From Phytoactinopolyspora halophila (lineage in GTDB: Bacteria > Actinomycetota > Actinomycetes > Jiangellales > Jiangellaceae): DNA of 64,000 nucleotides. The notes beneath the pieces are model-generated. The model did not search any database, was not told the DNA's origin, and saw only the letters and a list, made by a program, of their open reading frames with translations. The stretch covers positions 1 to 64,000 of the forward strand of contig NZ_QMIG01000009.1 of the NCBI RefSeq assembly GCF_003287285.1, in the 5' to 3' direction. Every line of letters begins with the position of its first letter. The stretch's first letter is position 1. Below are positions 43,002 through 51,684 of this stretch, piece by piece. A program made the translations under genes and the position numbers.

Positions 43002-43805
43002 GTGAACGCCGGCGCTCACGAACGTCGCGGCCCCGTTCTCGTGCTCGGGGGAACCTCGGAAGCACGTGCACTGGCCGCCGAGCTCGTGCGCCACGGGGTT
43101 CACGTGGTGTCGTCACTGGCCGGCCGGGTGCGGGCGCCGCGACTGCCCGACGGCGAGGTGCGTATCGGGGGGTTCGGTGGCGCCCGGGGACTGGCGACCT
43201 GGCTGCGGGAAACCGGCGTGCGCTGCGTCGTCGACGCCACGCATCCGTTCGCGTCGCGCATCAGCCAGTCCGCCGCGTCGGGGACCGGGGAAGCCGGTGT
43301 CCCGCTGCTGCGGTTGGAACGTGCCGGCTGGCATGCTGGTGCGGCGGATGACTGGCGGTGGGCCGGCTCGCTCGACGAGGCGGCGCAGCTTTGTGCCCGG
43401 CTGGGAACGCGGATCTTCCTGACGACGGGACGGCAAGGCCTGGCGGCGTTCGCGGGCCTCGACCAGCCATGGTTCCTGATCCGGTGTGTCGACCCGCCGG
43501 ACCCGCCGCTGCCTGCGCGCTGCGAGGTGGTGCTGGACCGGGGACCGTACACGGTCGACGGTGAGATCGACCTCATGCGCCAGCACGGGATCGACCTGCT
43601 GGTCACCAAGGACAGCGGCGGAACGTACACGGCGGCGAAACTCGACGCTGCGCGGCGGCTGGGCGTGCCCGTCGTCGTGGTGCGCCGCCCGTCCCGGCCG
43701 CGAGTCCACACGGTCGAGACGGTGGATGAGGCCGCGGCGTGGGTGCTCGCGCACGCTGGTGCGATCGGGAAGGCATCGAAGGACGAACGAGAGGACGGTA
43801 TCTGA
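43002..43805 (+). CDS. cobK: Precorrin-6A/cobalt-precorrin-6A reductase
   Basis: A 267-residue CobK/CbiJ. It uses NADPH to reduce the macrocycle of precorrin-6A. Motifs are VLVLGGTSEARALAAEL (nucleotide-binding loop), VDATHPFASRIS, RIFLTTGRQGL and VTKDSGGTYTAAKLDAAR. GTG 43002 has GGAG 6 nt upstream. Its TGA overlaps the bluB ATG by one base, so the two genes are coupled. Confidence 0.93.
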   Translation: MNAGAHERRGPVLVLGGTSEARALAAELVRHGVHVVSSLAGRVRAPRLPDGEVRIGGFGGARGLATWLRETGVRCVVDATHPFASRISQSAASGTGEAGVPLLRLERAGWHAGAADDWRWAGSLDEAAQLCARLGTRIFLTTGRQGLAAFAGLDQPWFLIRCVDPPDPPLPARCEVVLDRGPYTVDGEIDLMRQHGIDLLVTKDSGGTYTAAKLDAARRLGVPVVVVRRPSRPRVHTVETVDEAAAWVLAHAGAIGKASKDEREDGI

Positions 43806-44470
43806 TGGTCACGGGTCCGGAACCGGTGGTCGCGAACTTCTACGATGTCGTGACACGTCGCCGGGACGTGCGGGGCGAGTTCACCGGCGCGCCTATCGCG
43901 GACGAGGTGCTGGACCGGGTCCTGGGCGCGGCGCACTCGGCCCCGAGCGTGGGGCTCAGCCAGCCATGGGACTTCGTGCTGGTGCGTGACGAGTCGACGC
44001 GGGCGACGTTTCGCGAGCACGTCATGGAGGAGCGCAAGGTGTTCGCCGATACGCTGTCCGGCGAGCGGGGAGGGACGTTCGCCAAGATCAAGATCGAGGG
44101 AATCCTCGAATCGAGCCTGGGAATCGTGGTCACCTACGACCCCGCGCGCGGAGCTCCGGACGTGCTCGGGCGCCACGCCATCGCCGATGCCGGGCTGTAC
44201 TCGGTGTGCCTGGCCATTCAGAACCTCTGGCTCGCGGCCACGGCAGAAGGATTGGGCGTGGGCTGGGTCAGCTTCTACCGCGAGGAGTTCCTCGCCTCGC
44301 TCGTCGGCCTCCCGGAAGGCGTGCGGCCCGTGGCGTGGCTGTGCCTCGGTCCGGTGTCGGAGCTCGCCTCGACCCCTGATCTGGAACGTGCCGGGTGGCG
44401 CCGTCGCCGTCCGCTCACCGAGGCCGTGCACTACGAGCGTTACGGCGACGTGCGGGACGGTGATCGATAA
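43805..44470 (+). CDS. bluB: 5,6-dimethylbenzimidazole synthase
   Basis: A 221-residue flavin-destroying nitroreductase-fold enzyme. BluB converts reduced FMN and O2 into DMB, the lower ligand of B12. Key pieces are RRRDVRGEF, AHSAPSVGLSQPWDFVLV, VVTYDPARGAPDVLGRH and GVGWVSFY. The presence of bluB fits an aerobic organism that makes true cobalamin. It is the last cobalamin gene before the catabolic cassette. Confidence 0.94.
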   Translation: MVTGPEPVVANFYDVVTRRRDVRGEFTGAPIADEVLDRVLGAAHSAPSVGLSQPWDFVLVRDESTRATFREHVMEERKVFADTLSGERGGTFAKIKIEGILESSLGIVVTYDPARGAPDVLGRHAIADAGLYSVCLAIQNLWLAATAEGLGVGWVSFYREEFLASLVGLPEGVRPVAWLCLGPVSELASTPDLERAGWRRRRPLTEAVHYERYGDVRDGDR

Positions 44471-44577
44471 GGTCAGGCCGAGCGTACTCCGGTCGGCCTG
44501 CTCGCTGACGTGCCCGTGGGCTCCGCATACCATCGACGACGCAACTGGTTCCCCGACGGACGGGAGCGTGTGTAGGC

Positions 44578-46068
44578 ATGAGCACGGCTTCGCAGCGTCT
44601 GGGCCTCGCGTCGCTCGGGCGGGTACGAGCGGGAGGAGTCCCGGGTTACGATCCGCGAGCGATCGAGGCCGGGATCGTGCATCTCGGAGTGGGGGCATTC
44701 TTCCGCGCCCACCAGGCCGCCTACACCCACGAGCTGCTCCAGGAAGGACACCACGCCTGGGGAATCTGTGGCTTCAGCCAGCGAAGCGATACGGTGCCCG
44801 GGCAGCTGGCTCCCCAGGACGGCCTCTATAGCCTGCTGGTGCGGGACGCGATCACCGCACCACGCCTCCAGGTGATGGGCGCGCTGCGTGATGTGCGGTG
44901 CGCCGCCCACGAACCGGAGACGGTCGTCGAGAAGATCGCGGCGCCGTCCGTCCATGCCGTGACCCTGACCGTCAGCGAGAAGGGGTACCGCCAAGATCCC
45001 GCTACGAACGGCCTGCGGATCGACGACGAAGTCGCCGCCGACCTCGGTGGTCAGCCGCCGCGCACCGTCGTGGGCCAGCTGGTGCGCGGCCTCCAGCGGC
45101 GCCGCGCCGGAGGGGGCGCACCCATCGCGATCATCTCGTGCGACAACCTCACGTCGAACGGCGCGATGTTGCGCCGATTGGTCCTCGACTTCGTCGACCG
45201 GCTGCCCGCTACCGAGCGCGGCCCGCTCGGGGACTGGATCGCCACGCAGGTTGCCTTCCCCAACACCATGGTCGACCGCATCGTGCCGGCAACCAGTGAA
45301 CGGGACCGCGCCGAGGTGGAAGAGCTGATGGGCCTCCGCGACGAGGGCGTGGTGGTGGCCGAGCCGTTCACCCAGTGGGTGATCGAGGACGCCTTCACCG
45401 GAGCTCGCCCTCCCTGGGAACTCGCCGGAGCCGTTCTGACCGACGATGTCGAGCGCTACGAGCGGGTCAAGCTGCGGCTGCTGAACGCGGCGCACTCGCT
45501 GGTCGCCTACCTCGGCGTGCTGATGGGCCACGACACCATCGCGGAGGCCGTGGCGGACGAGCGAATTCGGGGTGCCGTGCTGCGGCTGCTGAACGACGAT
45601 CAGATACCGACGGTGACACCGCCCCCGGACGTTGACCTCTCCTCCTACCGCGACGAGGTGCTGCACCGGTTCGCCAACCCGGCACTGGGCCACCGCACTG
45701 CGCAGGTGGCCATGGATGGTAGCAAGAAGCTGCCACAGCGTCTCCTGGGTGCCCTCCGGCAGCGCCGCGCAGACGGGGCGCTGCCCCGTTACGGCGCCCT
45801 GTTGATCGCCGCCTGGATGCGCGCCCTCTCCGCGGAGCGCGCGGACGGCTCTATCGCCGACGTGGGGGATCCGGAAGGCGACACCGTGCGCCGCCTCCTG
45901 GCCTCCGCGCGAAACGACCACGAAGCGGTGCGCGACGTGCTGGGCATTCGCTCCGTCTTCGGGCCAGATCTGTCGGGCGACGAGGAGCTGGTCGAAGCGG
46001 TGGCCGAGTTCTACACCGCGCTTGGCCGCCACGGGGTGGATGGCGCCCTACGGGCCGTCGGCGGGTGA
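44578..46068 (+). CDS. Mannitol/fructuronate dehydrogenase family protein
   Basis: A 496-residue polyol-specific long-chain dehydrogenase. The N-terminal Rossmann motif is IVHLGVGAFFRAHQA (residues about 33-47). The catalytic domain has SCDNLTSNG, FPNTMVDRIVP, LRLLNAAHSLVAYLG and the active-site lysine in MDGSKKLPQRLL. Family members interconvert polyols or aldonates and keto sugars with NAD (mannitol, D-arabinitol, fructuronate-mannonate). It opens the cassette and is followed 4 bp later by the regulator. Which substrate is used cannot be read from sequence. Confidence 0.88.
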   Translation: MSTASQRLGLASLGRVRAGGVPGYDPRAIEAGIVHLGVGAFFRAHQAAYTHELLQEGHHAWGICGFSQRSDTVPGQLAPQDGLYSLLVRDAITAPRLQVMGALRDVRCAAHEPETVVEKIAAPSVHAVTLTVSEKGYRQDPATNGLRIDDEVAADLGGQPPRTVVGQLVRGLQRRRAGGGAPIAIISCDNLTSNGAMLRRLVLDFVDRLPATERGPLGDWIATQVAFPNTMVDRIVPATSERDRAEVEELMGLRDEGVVVAEPFTQWVIEDAFTGARPPWELAGAVLTDDVERYERVKLRLLNAAHSLVAYLGVLMGHDTIAEAVADERIRGAVLRLLNDDQIPTVTPPPDVDLSSYRDEVLHRFANPALGHRTAQVAMDGSKKLPQRLLGALRQRRADGALPRYGALLIAAWMRALSAERADGSIADVGDPEGDTVRRLLASARNDHEAVRDVLGIRSVFGPDLSGDEELVEAVAEFYTALGRHGVDGALRAVGG

Positions 46069-46072
46069 TCCT

Positions 46073-46801
46073 ATGGCGTCTGAATCGCTGCACCTCCGTG
46101 TAGCCGACTCGCTCGGGCGTCGTGTCGCCGGCTACGAACTCCCGGCCGGCAGCGTGGTGAGCCTGGCGGAGTTGGAGAAGGAGTACGGGATCTCCCGGAC
46201 CGTCGCTCGCGAGGCCATGAGGTTGCTGGAATCGTTGGGCATGCTCGAGGCTCGCCGCCGTGTCGGGCTCATCGTCACGGACGAATCCCAATGGAATGTG
46301 CTGAGCCCGCAGGTCATCGAGTGGCGCCTGGCAGGGGCGGGCCGGGACGCCCAGCTCCGTTCGCTGCTCGACCTTCGTATCGCCGTCGAACCGATGGCCG
46401 CACGTGGGGCCGCTCTGCACGCGTCGCCGGACGATCGCCAGCGGCTCGTGGATCTCGCTCGCCGGCTTCGCGAGCTGGGTGAGCAGGGCCTGGGCGAGAC
46501 AGATGAATACCTGATGACCGACGTCGCGTTCCATGAAACGCTTCTACACGTCAGCGGAAACGAGATGCTCGCCGCGCTCGACCAGGTCGTGCGGTCGGTG
46601 CTCGTGGGCCGCACCCGGCTCGGCTTGTCGCCGGCGGTCCCGGTCGCCGAAGTGATCGACTACCACGAAACCACCGCACGGGCGATCGTGGAGCGTATGC
46701 CGGAGGCTGCCGAGCTGTACTCGCGTCAGCTCGTGGTGCGGGTTCGAGCGGAGTTTTCCCTGCCCGATCCACCGGGCGACGCGGGCCGCACGGCTCCGTG
46801 A
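46073..46801 (+). CDS. FadR-type GntR-family transcriptional regulator
   Basis: A 242-residue regulator. The N-terminal winged helix (about 1-70) has LAELEKEYGISRTVAREAMR and LESLGMLEARRRVG. The C-terminal FCD domain (about 95-230) has LLDLRIAVEPMAARGAA, DVAFHETLLHVSGN and IDYHETTARAIVERMP, with the Asp and His residues that bind a metal and an organic acid effector. It most likely controls the sugar-acid cassette around it. A GGTCC-N4-GGACC site before the TRAP genes is a candidate operator. Confidence 0.9.
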   Translation: MASESLHLRVADSLGRRVAGYELPAGSVVSLAELEKEYGISRTVAREAMRLLESLGMLEARRRVGLIVTDESQWNVLSPQVIEWRLAGAGRDAQLRSLLDLRIAVEPMAARGAALHASPDDRQRLVDLARRLRELGEQGLGETDEYLMTDVAFHETLLHVSGNEMLAALDQVVRSVLVGRTRLGLSPAVPVAEVIDYHETTARAIVERMPEAAELYSRQLVVRVRAEFSLPDPPGDAGRTAP

Positions 46802-46869
46802 TGTCTCTCCCATCGCGCAAAAGAGAGTACTTGTGTGCTCGTGCGGGTGGTGGCACTATGGCCTGTACT

Positions 46870-46883
46870 GGTCCGACGGGACC
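46870..46883. promoter_or_regulatory. Candidate GntR operator (GGTCC-N4-GGACC)
   Basis: A short perfect inverted repeat in the 142-bp gap between the FadR-type regulator and the TRAP operon. It has the size and TGGTCC-type half-site common for FadR-subfamily regulators. No second copy was found in front of the dehydrogenase gene, so confidence is low. Confidence 0.35.
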
Positions 46884-46943
46884 CCAATAACCTGGCCAGA
46901 TGACGCTAAAACTGCACGCCCGGCTCTCTCGGGAGGAACGAGC

Positions 46944-47942
46944 ATGCAACGGCGCAGAGTGACACTGATACTATCAATCGGCGTAACCGCGGCTCTGGGG
47001 CTGGCCGCGTGCGACAACGGCTCGGCCGGTGAGGAGACCTACGAGCTCCGTTTCAACCACGTACTCTCCGAATCCGAGCCGTTTCACGAGGGATTCCTCT
47101 CCTGGGCCGAAGCCGTCGAGGAGCGCACCGACGGCGGCCTGACCATCGAGGTGTACCCCTCCGCCGAACTCGGCGTGGAGGAAGACATCATCGAGCAGAT
47201 CCAGGACGGCGCCGCCATCGGGCAGAACACCGATGCCGCACGGCTGGGGCAGTACGTGGAGGACGTGGCCGTCGTCAACGGCCCATACTTCGTCGAAAGC
47301 CTCGACGAAGTCGAGGCCCTGCGCGAGAGCGAGACGATGCAGGGCTATCTGGACGAACTCGAGGACCAGGGGCTGAAGGTCATCTCGTTCAACTGGGTGC
47401 AGACGCACCGGCACTTCTTCACGAACCAGGAGATCAACACCCCCGAAGACCTGAACGGCCTGCGAGTCCGCACACCAGGCGCGCCGATCTGGCAGGAGTC
47501 GATCCGGGCGCTCGGCGCATCGCCAGTGGCCATGGACTTCGGCGAGGTGTATCCCGGCCTCCAGCAAGGCGCCATCGATGGGGCAGAACTGGTCTACGCG
47601 AACATTCCCGCGGGAAGCCTCCACGAGGTCGTGTCCCACGCCACCGAGACCGGTCACATCCTGCTGGTCAATTTCGAGGTGGTCAGCGCCGAGTGGTTCA
47701 ACTCGCTGCCCGACGAGTACCAGGAGATCCTCGTCGAGGAGGCCGACCGTGCCGGGCGCGAGACGTCCCAGGTCATGGAGGAGGAAATCGCAGAGATCAA
47801 GGACGAGCTGGTCGACCAGGGCATGACCATCAACGAGGACCCGGACGTCGAGGCGTTCCGCGAAGCCGGGGAGGCCGCCTACGACGCCCTCGGGCTCACC
47901 GAGGTCAGGGACCAGATCTGGTCGGAGATCGGCAAGGAATGA
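46944..47942 (+). CDS. dctP: TRAP transporter substrate-binding lipoprotein DctP
   Basis: A 332-residue solute-binding protein for a TRAP transporter. It has a lipoprotein signal with LGLAAC (Cys23). Family motifs are RFNHVLSESEPFHEG, TIEVYPSAELGVEED, NGLRVRTPGAPIWQESIRAL (20 residues), the conserved Arg that binds the substrate carboxylate in GLRVRTPG, and PVAMDFGEVYPGLQQGAIDG. The ATG has GGGAGGA at 46931-46937. Its stop overlaps the dctQ ATG. The likely substrate is an organic or sugar acid. Confidence 0.93.
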   Translation: MQRRRVTLILSIGVTAALGLAACDNGSAGEETYELRFNHVLSESEPFHEGFLSWAEAVEERTDGGLTIEVYPSAELGVEEDIIEQIQDGAAIGQNTDAARLGQYVEDVAVVNGPYFVESLDEVEALRESETMQGYLDELEDQGLKVISFNWVQTHRHFFTNQEINTPEDLNGLRVRTPGAPIWQESIRALGASPVAMDFGEVYPGLQQGAIDGAELVYANIPAGSLHEVVSHATETGHILLVNFEVVSAEWFNSLPDEYQEILVEEADRAGRETSQVMEEEIAEIKDELVDQGMTINEDPDVEAFREAGEAAYDALGLTEVRDQIWSEIGKE

Positions 47943-48490
47943 CCGGGACCGGCGGGGCGAGCGGAGCAGACGGTCGCGGCGACGGAGTGCAGAACGGCGA
48001 GGTACGGACAGAGCCGGGACCCTACGGGATGCTCGGACGGGTGGAGCTGCGGTTCGCCCAGATGTGCGTCGCGCTGATAGCCGTGCTCGTACTGGTCTCG
48101 GCGCTCGCGCGCACCGTTGGCCAGCCGGTTGCGTGGGCGGTGGACCTGGCCACGTTCTTCCTCGCGTGGGGAGTGTTCGTGGGCGCAGACGTGGCGTGGC
48201 GGCACAACCGGATGGTGAGCATCGATGTGCTCGTCGAGCGGCTGTCGCCGCGGGTGCGCAGTTGGTTGCAGCTCGTCAATCACTTGCTGATCGCGCTGTT
48301 CCTCCTGGCCTTCGTCGTGCTCGGGACGAGACTCGCTTACACCACCGCCGACCGAAGCTTCGACGGTCTGCCCTGGCTGAGCTACACCTGGGTGACCCTC
48401 GCCGTCCCCACCGGCTGCCTGCTCATGCTGTACACCACGGCACACCGGATCAGGCACACGATGGACGTGCTGCGGCGGAGTGTCACGTGA
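47939..48490 (+). CDS. dctQ: TRAP transporter small membrane subunit DctQ
   Basis: A 183-residue membrane protein with four segments starting at about residue 38 after a Gly-rich cytosolic tail. The conserved WAVDLATFFLAWGVFVGAD and RHNRMVSIDVLVERL pieces fit DctQ. It joins DctM in the membrane. It overlaps dctP by ATGA and dctM by GTGA, so the three are co-translated. Confidence 0.9.
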   Translation: MTGTGGASGADGRGDGVQNGEVRTEPGPYGMLGRVELRFAQMCVALIAVLVLVSALARTVGQPVAWAVDLATFFLAWGVFVGADVAWRHNRMVSIDVLVERLSPRVRSWLQLVNHLLIALFLLAFVVLGTRLAYTTADRSFDGLPWLSYTWVTLAVPTGCLLMLYTTAHRIRHTMDVLRRSVT

Positions 48491-49764
48491 TCACGGTCAT
48501 CGTCGTCTTCCTGGTTCTGGTGGCGATAGGGATGCCCGTGGCGTTCGCCATCGGGATCTCCGGCTTCCTGTTCTTCCTCATGGAGGGCTCGCTCAGCCTC
48601 ACCATCCCACCGCAGGTCACGCTGACGCAGACACAGAACTTCGCCATTCTGGCCATCCCGATGTTCATCTTCGCCGGGAACTGCCTGAACGAGACCGGGA
48701 TGACGCGGCGCTTGCTGGATTTCGCGTCGGCGTTGACGGGGCATCTGCGGGCCGGGCTCGCCCATGTCGGTGTCGTCAGCTCGTTCATGATGGGTGGCGT
48801 CACGGGCTCCGCGATCGGTGACGCCACCATGTACGGCCGCGTACTCGGTCCGGGAATGTTGGAGCGCAAGTACGTCCCCGGCTTCGCGGCTGGTGTCATC
48901 GGCACGTCGGCCGTCATCGTGACGATGGTGCCGCCAGGGACCGGGTTGATCCTGTACGGGACGCTCGGCGAGGTCTCCATCGGCCGGCTGTTCGCCGCGG
49001 GTGTCGTCCCGGGTGTCCTCATGACGGTGGTGCTGATGCTCGCCGTGGTGGTGACGGCCCGCCGCCGGGGGTACGAGCGTGAGCTATCGCGCCGGGCTCC
49101 GCTGGGCACGGTGGTCCGAACCGGGCTCGCCGGCGTATGGGCGTTGATCTTCCCGGTCATCCTCATCGTCGGACTCCGGTTCGGCGTGTTCACCCCTTCG
49201 GAGGCGGGTGCCTTCGCCGTCGCCTATGCCCTCCTGGTGGGGGTGGTCATATATCGCGAGCTCACCTGGGCCAGGTTCACCCGGGCGTTGCAAGACACCG
49301 TCAACGACGTCGGCATGATCATGCTCTTGATCTCGTTGTCCGGCACGTGGGGTCATGGCCTGACATGGGATCGGATCCCGCAGCGCATCATGGAGGCGCT
49401 TCTGGGGATCTCGGAGAATCCGCAGGTGATTTTGATCGTCCTGGTCGTGGCACTCCTGGTGGCCGGGATGTTCATGGACTCCACGGTTCTGATCCTGCTC
49501 CTGACCACGATGCTCATGCCCGTGATCACGGAAGTGGGGATCGACCCGGTCCACTTCGGCATCGTCATGGTGCTGACGCTCACCACGGGCCTGTTGACGC
49601 CCCCGATCGGCGTCATCATGCTCGTCGTCTGCTCGCTCTTCGATACGACGGTCCCGGCCTACCTGCGAGAGTCCGTGTACTTGTTCCTGGCCCTCGTGGG
49701 GCTCATCGTTCTCCTTGCCTTCGTCCCGGAGCTCGCCCTGTGGCTGCCGCAGCTGATCTACTGA
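48487..49764 (+). CDS. dctM: TRAP transporter large permease DctM
   Basis: A 425-residue permease with about twelve membrane segments. It couples Na+ entry to uptake of the DctP-bound acid. Typical pieces are FAILAIPMFIFAGNCLNETG (20), MMGGVTGSAIGDATMYGRVL (20), and near the end HFGIVMVLTLTTGLLTPPIG (20). GTG 48487 overlaps the dctQ stop. Confidence 0.93.
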   Translation: MITVIVVFLVLVAIGMPVAFAIGISGFLFFLMEGSLSLTIPPQVTLTQTQNFAILAIPMFIFAGNCLNETGMTRRLLDFASALTGHLRAGLAHVGVVSSFMMGGVTGSAIGDATMYGRVLGPGMLERKYVPGFAAGVIGTSAVIVTMVPPGTGLILYGTLGEVSIGRLFAAGVVPGVLMTVVLMLAVVVTARRRGYERELSRRAPLGTVVRTGLAGVWALIFPVILIVGLRFGVFTPSEAGAFAVAYALLVGVVIYRELTWARFTRALQDTVNDVGMIMLLISLSGTWGHGLTWDRIPQRIMEALLGISENPQVILIVLVVALLVAGMFMDSTVLILLLTTMLMPVITEVGIDPVHFGIVMVLTLTTGLLTPPIGVIMLVVCSLFDTTVPAYLRESVYLFLALVGLIVLLAFVPELALWLPQLIY

Positions 49765-49776
49765 TAGGAGGTCGTC

Positions 49777-50538
49777 GTGGACTTCAGCGGACGGACCGCG
49801 ATTGTGACCGGTTCCGGTGCCGGAATCGGACGCGAGACAGCGCTGCTGTTGGCATCGCACGGTGCCAACGTGGTCGTGAATTCGAGGAATGGTGCGGGCC
49901 GCGGCCAGGCCACGGTTGACGAGATCGTCGCGTCCGGGGGGCGCGCGGCGTACGCGCCGGGCGACGTCGCGGAACCGGCGACGGCCGCCGGTGCGGTCGA
50001 GATGGCCGTCACCGAGTTCGGCGGCCTCGACATACTGGTGAACAACGCCGGACTCACCATTCCCGGCACCGTGGAGACGACGTCCGAGGACGACGTCCAG
50101 CGCATGCTGGACGTCAATGTCACGAGCACGATCCTCATGTCCCGTGCCGCCATGCCGGCGCTGCGCGCACGCGGCGGCGGGACGATCGTGAATGTGGCGT
50201 CCGTGGCCGGCATCAAGGGCCACCAGGACCGCGCCGTGTACTCCGCCACCAAGGGAGCGATCGTCGCGTTGAGCCGCTCCATGGCAGTGGACCACGTGCC
50301 GGACGGAATCCGTGTCAACTGTGTCTGCCCTGGTACGACGTTGACCCCGGCGATCGAGGAGAAGATCAACTCCAGCCCTGACCCGGACGCAGCCGAGAGG
50401 GCGTTCGTGCATCGTCAGCCCATGGGCAGGCTGGGGTTGCCTCGCGAGATCGCCCACACGATCGCGCACGTCGCATCCGCGGAGGCGGCCTTCATGACCG
50501 GATCCGTCGTGGTGATCGACGGCGGCATGACGATGTGA
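49777..50538 (+). CDS. SDR-family oxidoreductase
   Basis: A 253-residue classical short-chain dehydrogenase. The cofactor motif is TGSGAGIGRE (residues 11-20), followed by NNAG, catalytic Ser in VNVASVAGIKG, and Tyr-x3-Lys in YSATKGA. The C-terminal GSVVVIDGGMTM is standard. GTG 49777 has TAGGAGG 6 nt upstream, 13 bp after dctM. In this context it probably oxidises or reduces a sugar acid (gluconate 5-dehydrogenase-like); that is an inference. Confidence 0.88.
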   Translation: MDFSGRTAIVTGSGAGIGRETALLLASHGANVVVNSRNGAGRGQATVDEIVASGGRAAYAPGDVAEPATAAGAVEMAVTEFGGLDILVNNAGLTIPGTVETTSEDDVQRMLDVNVTSTILMSRAAMPALRARGGGTIVNVASVAGIKGHQDRAVYSATKGAIVALSRSMAVDHVPDGIRVNCVCPGTTLTPAIEEKINSSPDPDAAERAFVHRQPMGRLGLPREIAHTIAHVASAEAAFMTGSVVVIDGGMTM

Positions 50539-50560
50539 CGGATCGGCTCAGGAGCAAGGC

Positions 50561-51610
50561 ATGACCACGGTTCCCTATGTGGAGCTCGAGACCTTTGCAG
50601 CCCAGTGTCTCACCGCGGCCGGAGCCAGCCAGCAGGACGCGCAGGCCACCGCGAGCTTGCTCACCCGCACGGACGCCTTCGGCATCCACTCGCACGGGCT
50701 GAAGAACCTCGCCGGATACCTCGAGAAATCCCGGCGGGGTGCGATCGATCTCACTGCCCGTCCGACGACCGAGGTCGACGGACCGGCCTTCGCCCTGCTC
50801 GACGCCCACCACGCGATCGGTATGGTCAGCGGGACTCAGGCCATGCGAACGGCAACCGAGAAGGCACGCGAGGCCGGCATCGCCGTGGTCGCGGTGCATT
50901 CGTCGACGCATTTCGGAGCGGCCGGACTCTACGCCCTGATGGCAGCGGAGGATGGCCTGATCGGGCTCACGGCGAGCAACGTCGACCCCAACATGACGGT
51001 GCCCGGCGCGCGCGGCAAGGTCCTCGGCAACAACCCCATCGCCTATGCGCTGCCGGCGGGACGGCACCGACCGGTCGTCTTCGACATCAGCCTGAGCGCG
51101 GTCGCCTCCCTCAAGGTGATCCAGGCACGCGAGGACGGCGCCGAGGTTCCCGAAGGGTGGATCGTCGATGGAGCCGGCAGGCCGACCACCGATCCCTCGC
51201 GTTACCCCGGTGAGGGAGCGATGATGCCGATGGCCGGCCACAAGGGCTACGGCCTCGCGCTGCTGGTGGATGCGCTCACCGGCCTGCTGGCGAACGCCGC
51301 CACGTCCGACCAGGTGCCCAGCTGGTACTTCGAGATGGACCGGCCGAACGACGTGTCCCATGCCTTTCTCGCGATCGACCCGAGTCTTTTCGGCGGCTCC
51401 CCGGATTACGCCGCGCGCGTCGAGAGCTTCCTCGACCGGATCCACGCCGCGCCGCTTGCCGACGGCGCCGAGGAGATCCGGCACCCCGGACAGCTCGAAT
51501 GGCGCAACTACGAGAAGGCACGTGACGGTGGTCTCTCGTTGCCTCCCGAGGTCGTCACCACGCTGGAAACGGCAGGGCATTCGGTCGGTGTGCGTCCACC
51601 CTGGGTGTGA
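50561..51610 (+). CDS. Ldh2/malate dehydrogenase-family NAD(P) oxidoreductase
   Basis: A 349-residue member of the Ldh2 family (malate, ureidoglycolate, sulfolactate and 2,3-diketo-gulonate dehydrogenases), a fold unrelated to Rossmann enzymes. Family motifs are TDAFGIHSHGLKNLAGYLEK (20), the catalytic His and Asp region HSSTHFGAAGLYAL, NPIAYALPAG, and PMAGHKGYGLALLVDALTG (19). It closes the cassette, co-directional with the SDR gene and 22 bp after it. A role in keto-acid reduction is likely. Confidence 0.9.
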   Translation: MTTVPYVELETFAAQCLTAAGASQQDAQATASLLTRTDAFGIHSHGLKNLAGYLEKSRRGAIDLTARPTTEVDGPAFALLDAHHAIGMVSGTQAMRTATEKAREAGIAVVAVHSSTHFGAAGLYALMAAEDGLIGLTASNVDPNMTVPGARGKVLGNNPIAYALPAGRHRPVVFDISLSAVASLKVIQAREDGAEVPEGWIVDGAGRPTTDPSRYPGEGAMMPMAGHKGYGLALLVDALTGLLANAATSDQVPSWYFEMDRPNDVSHAFLAIDPSLFGGSPDYAARVESFLDRIHAAPLADGAEEIRHPGQLEWRNYEKARDGGLSLPPEVVTTLETAGHSVGVRPPWV

Positions 51611-51684
51611 GAACGGCCTGGTTACCCAATGGACGGCGTCTCCTCAGATGCCGGAAAGCAGCGGGCAGGCGGGGTCAGGATCGG

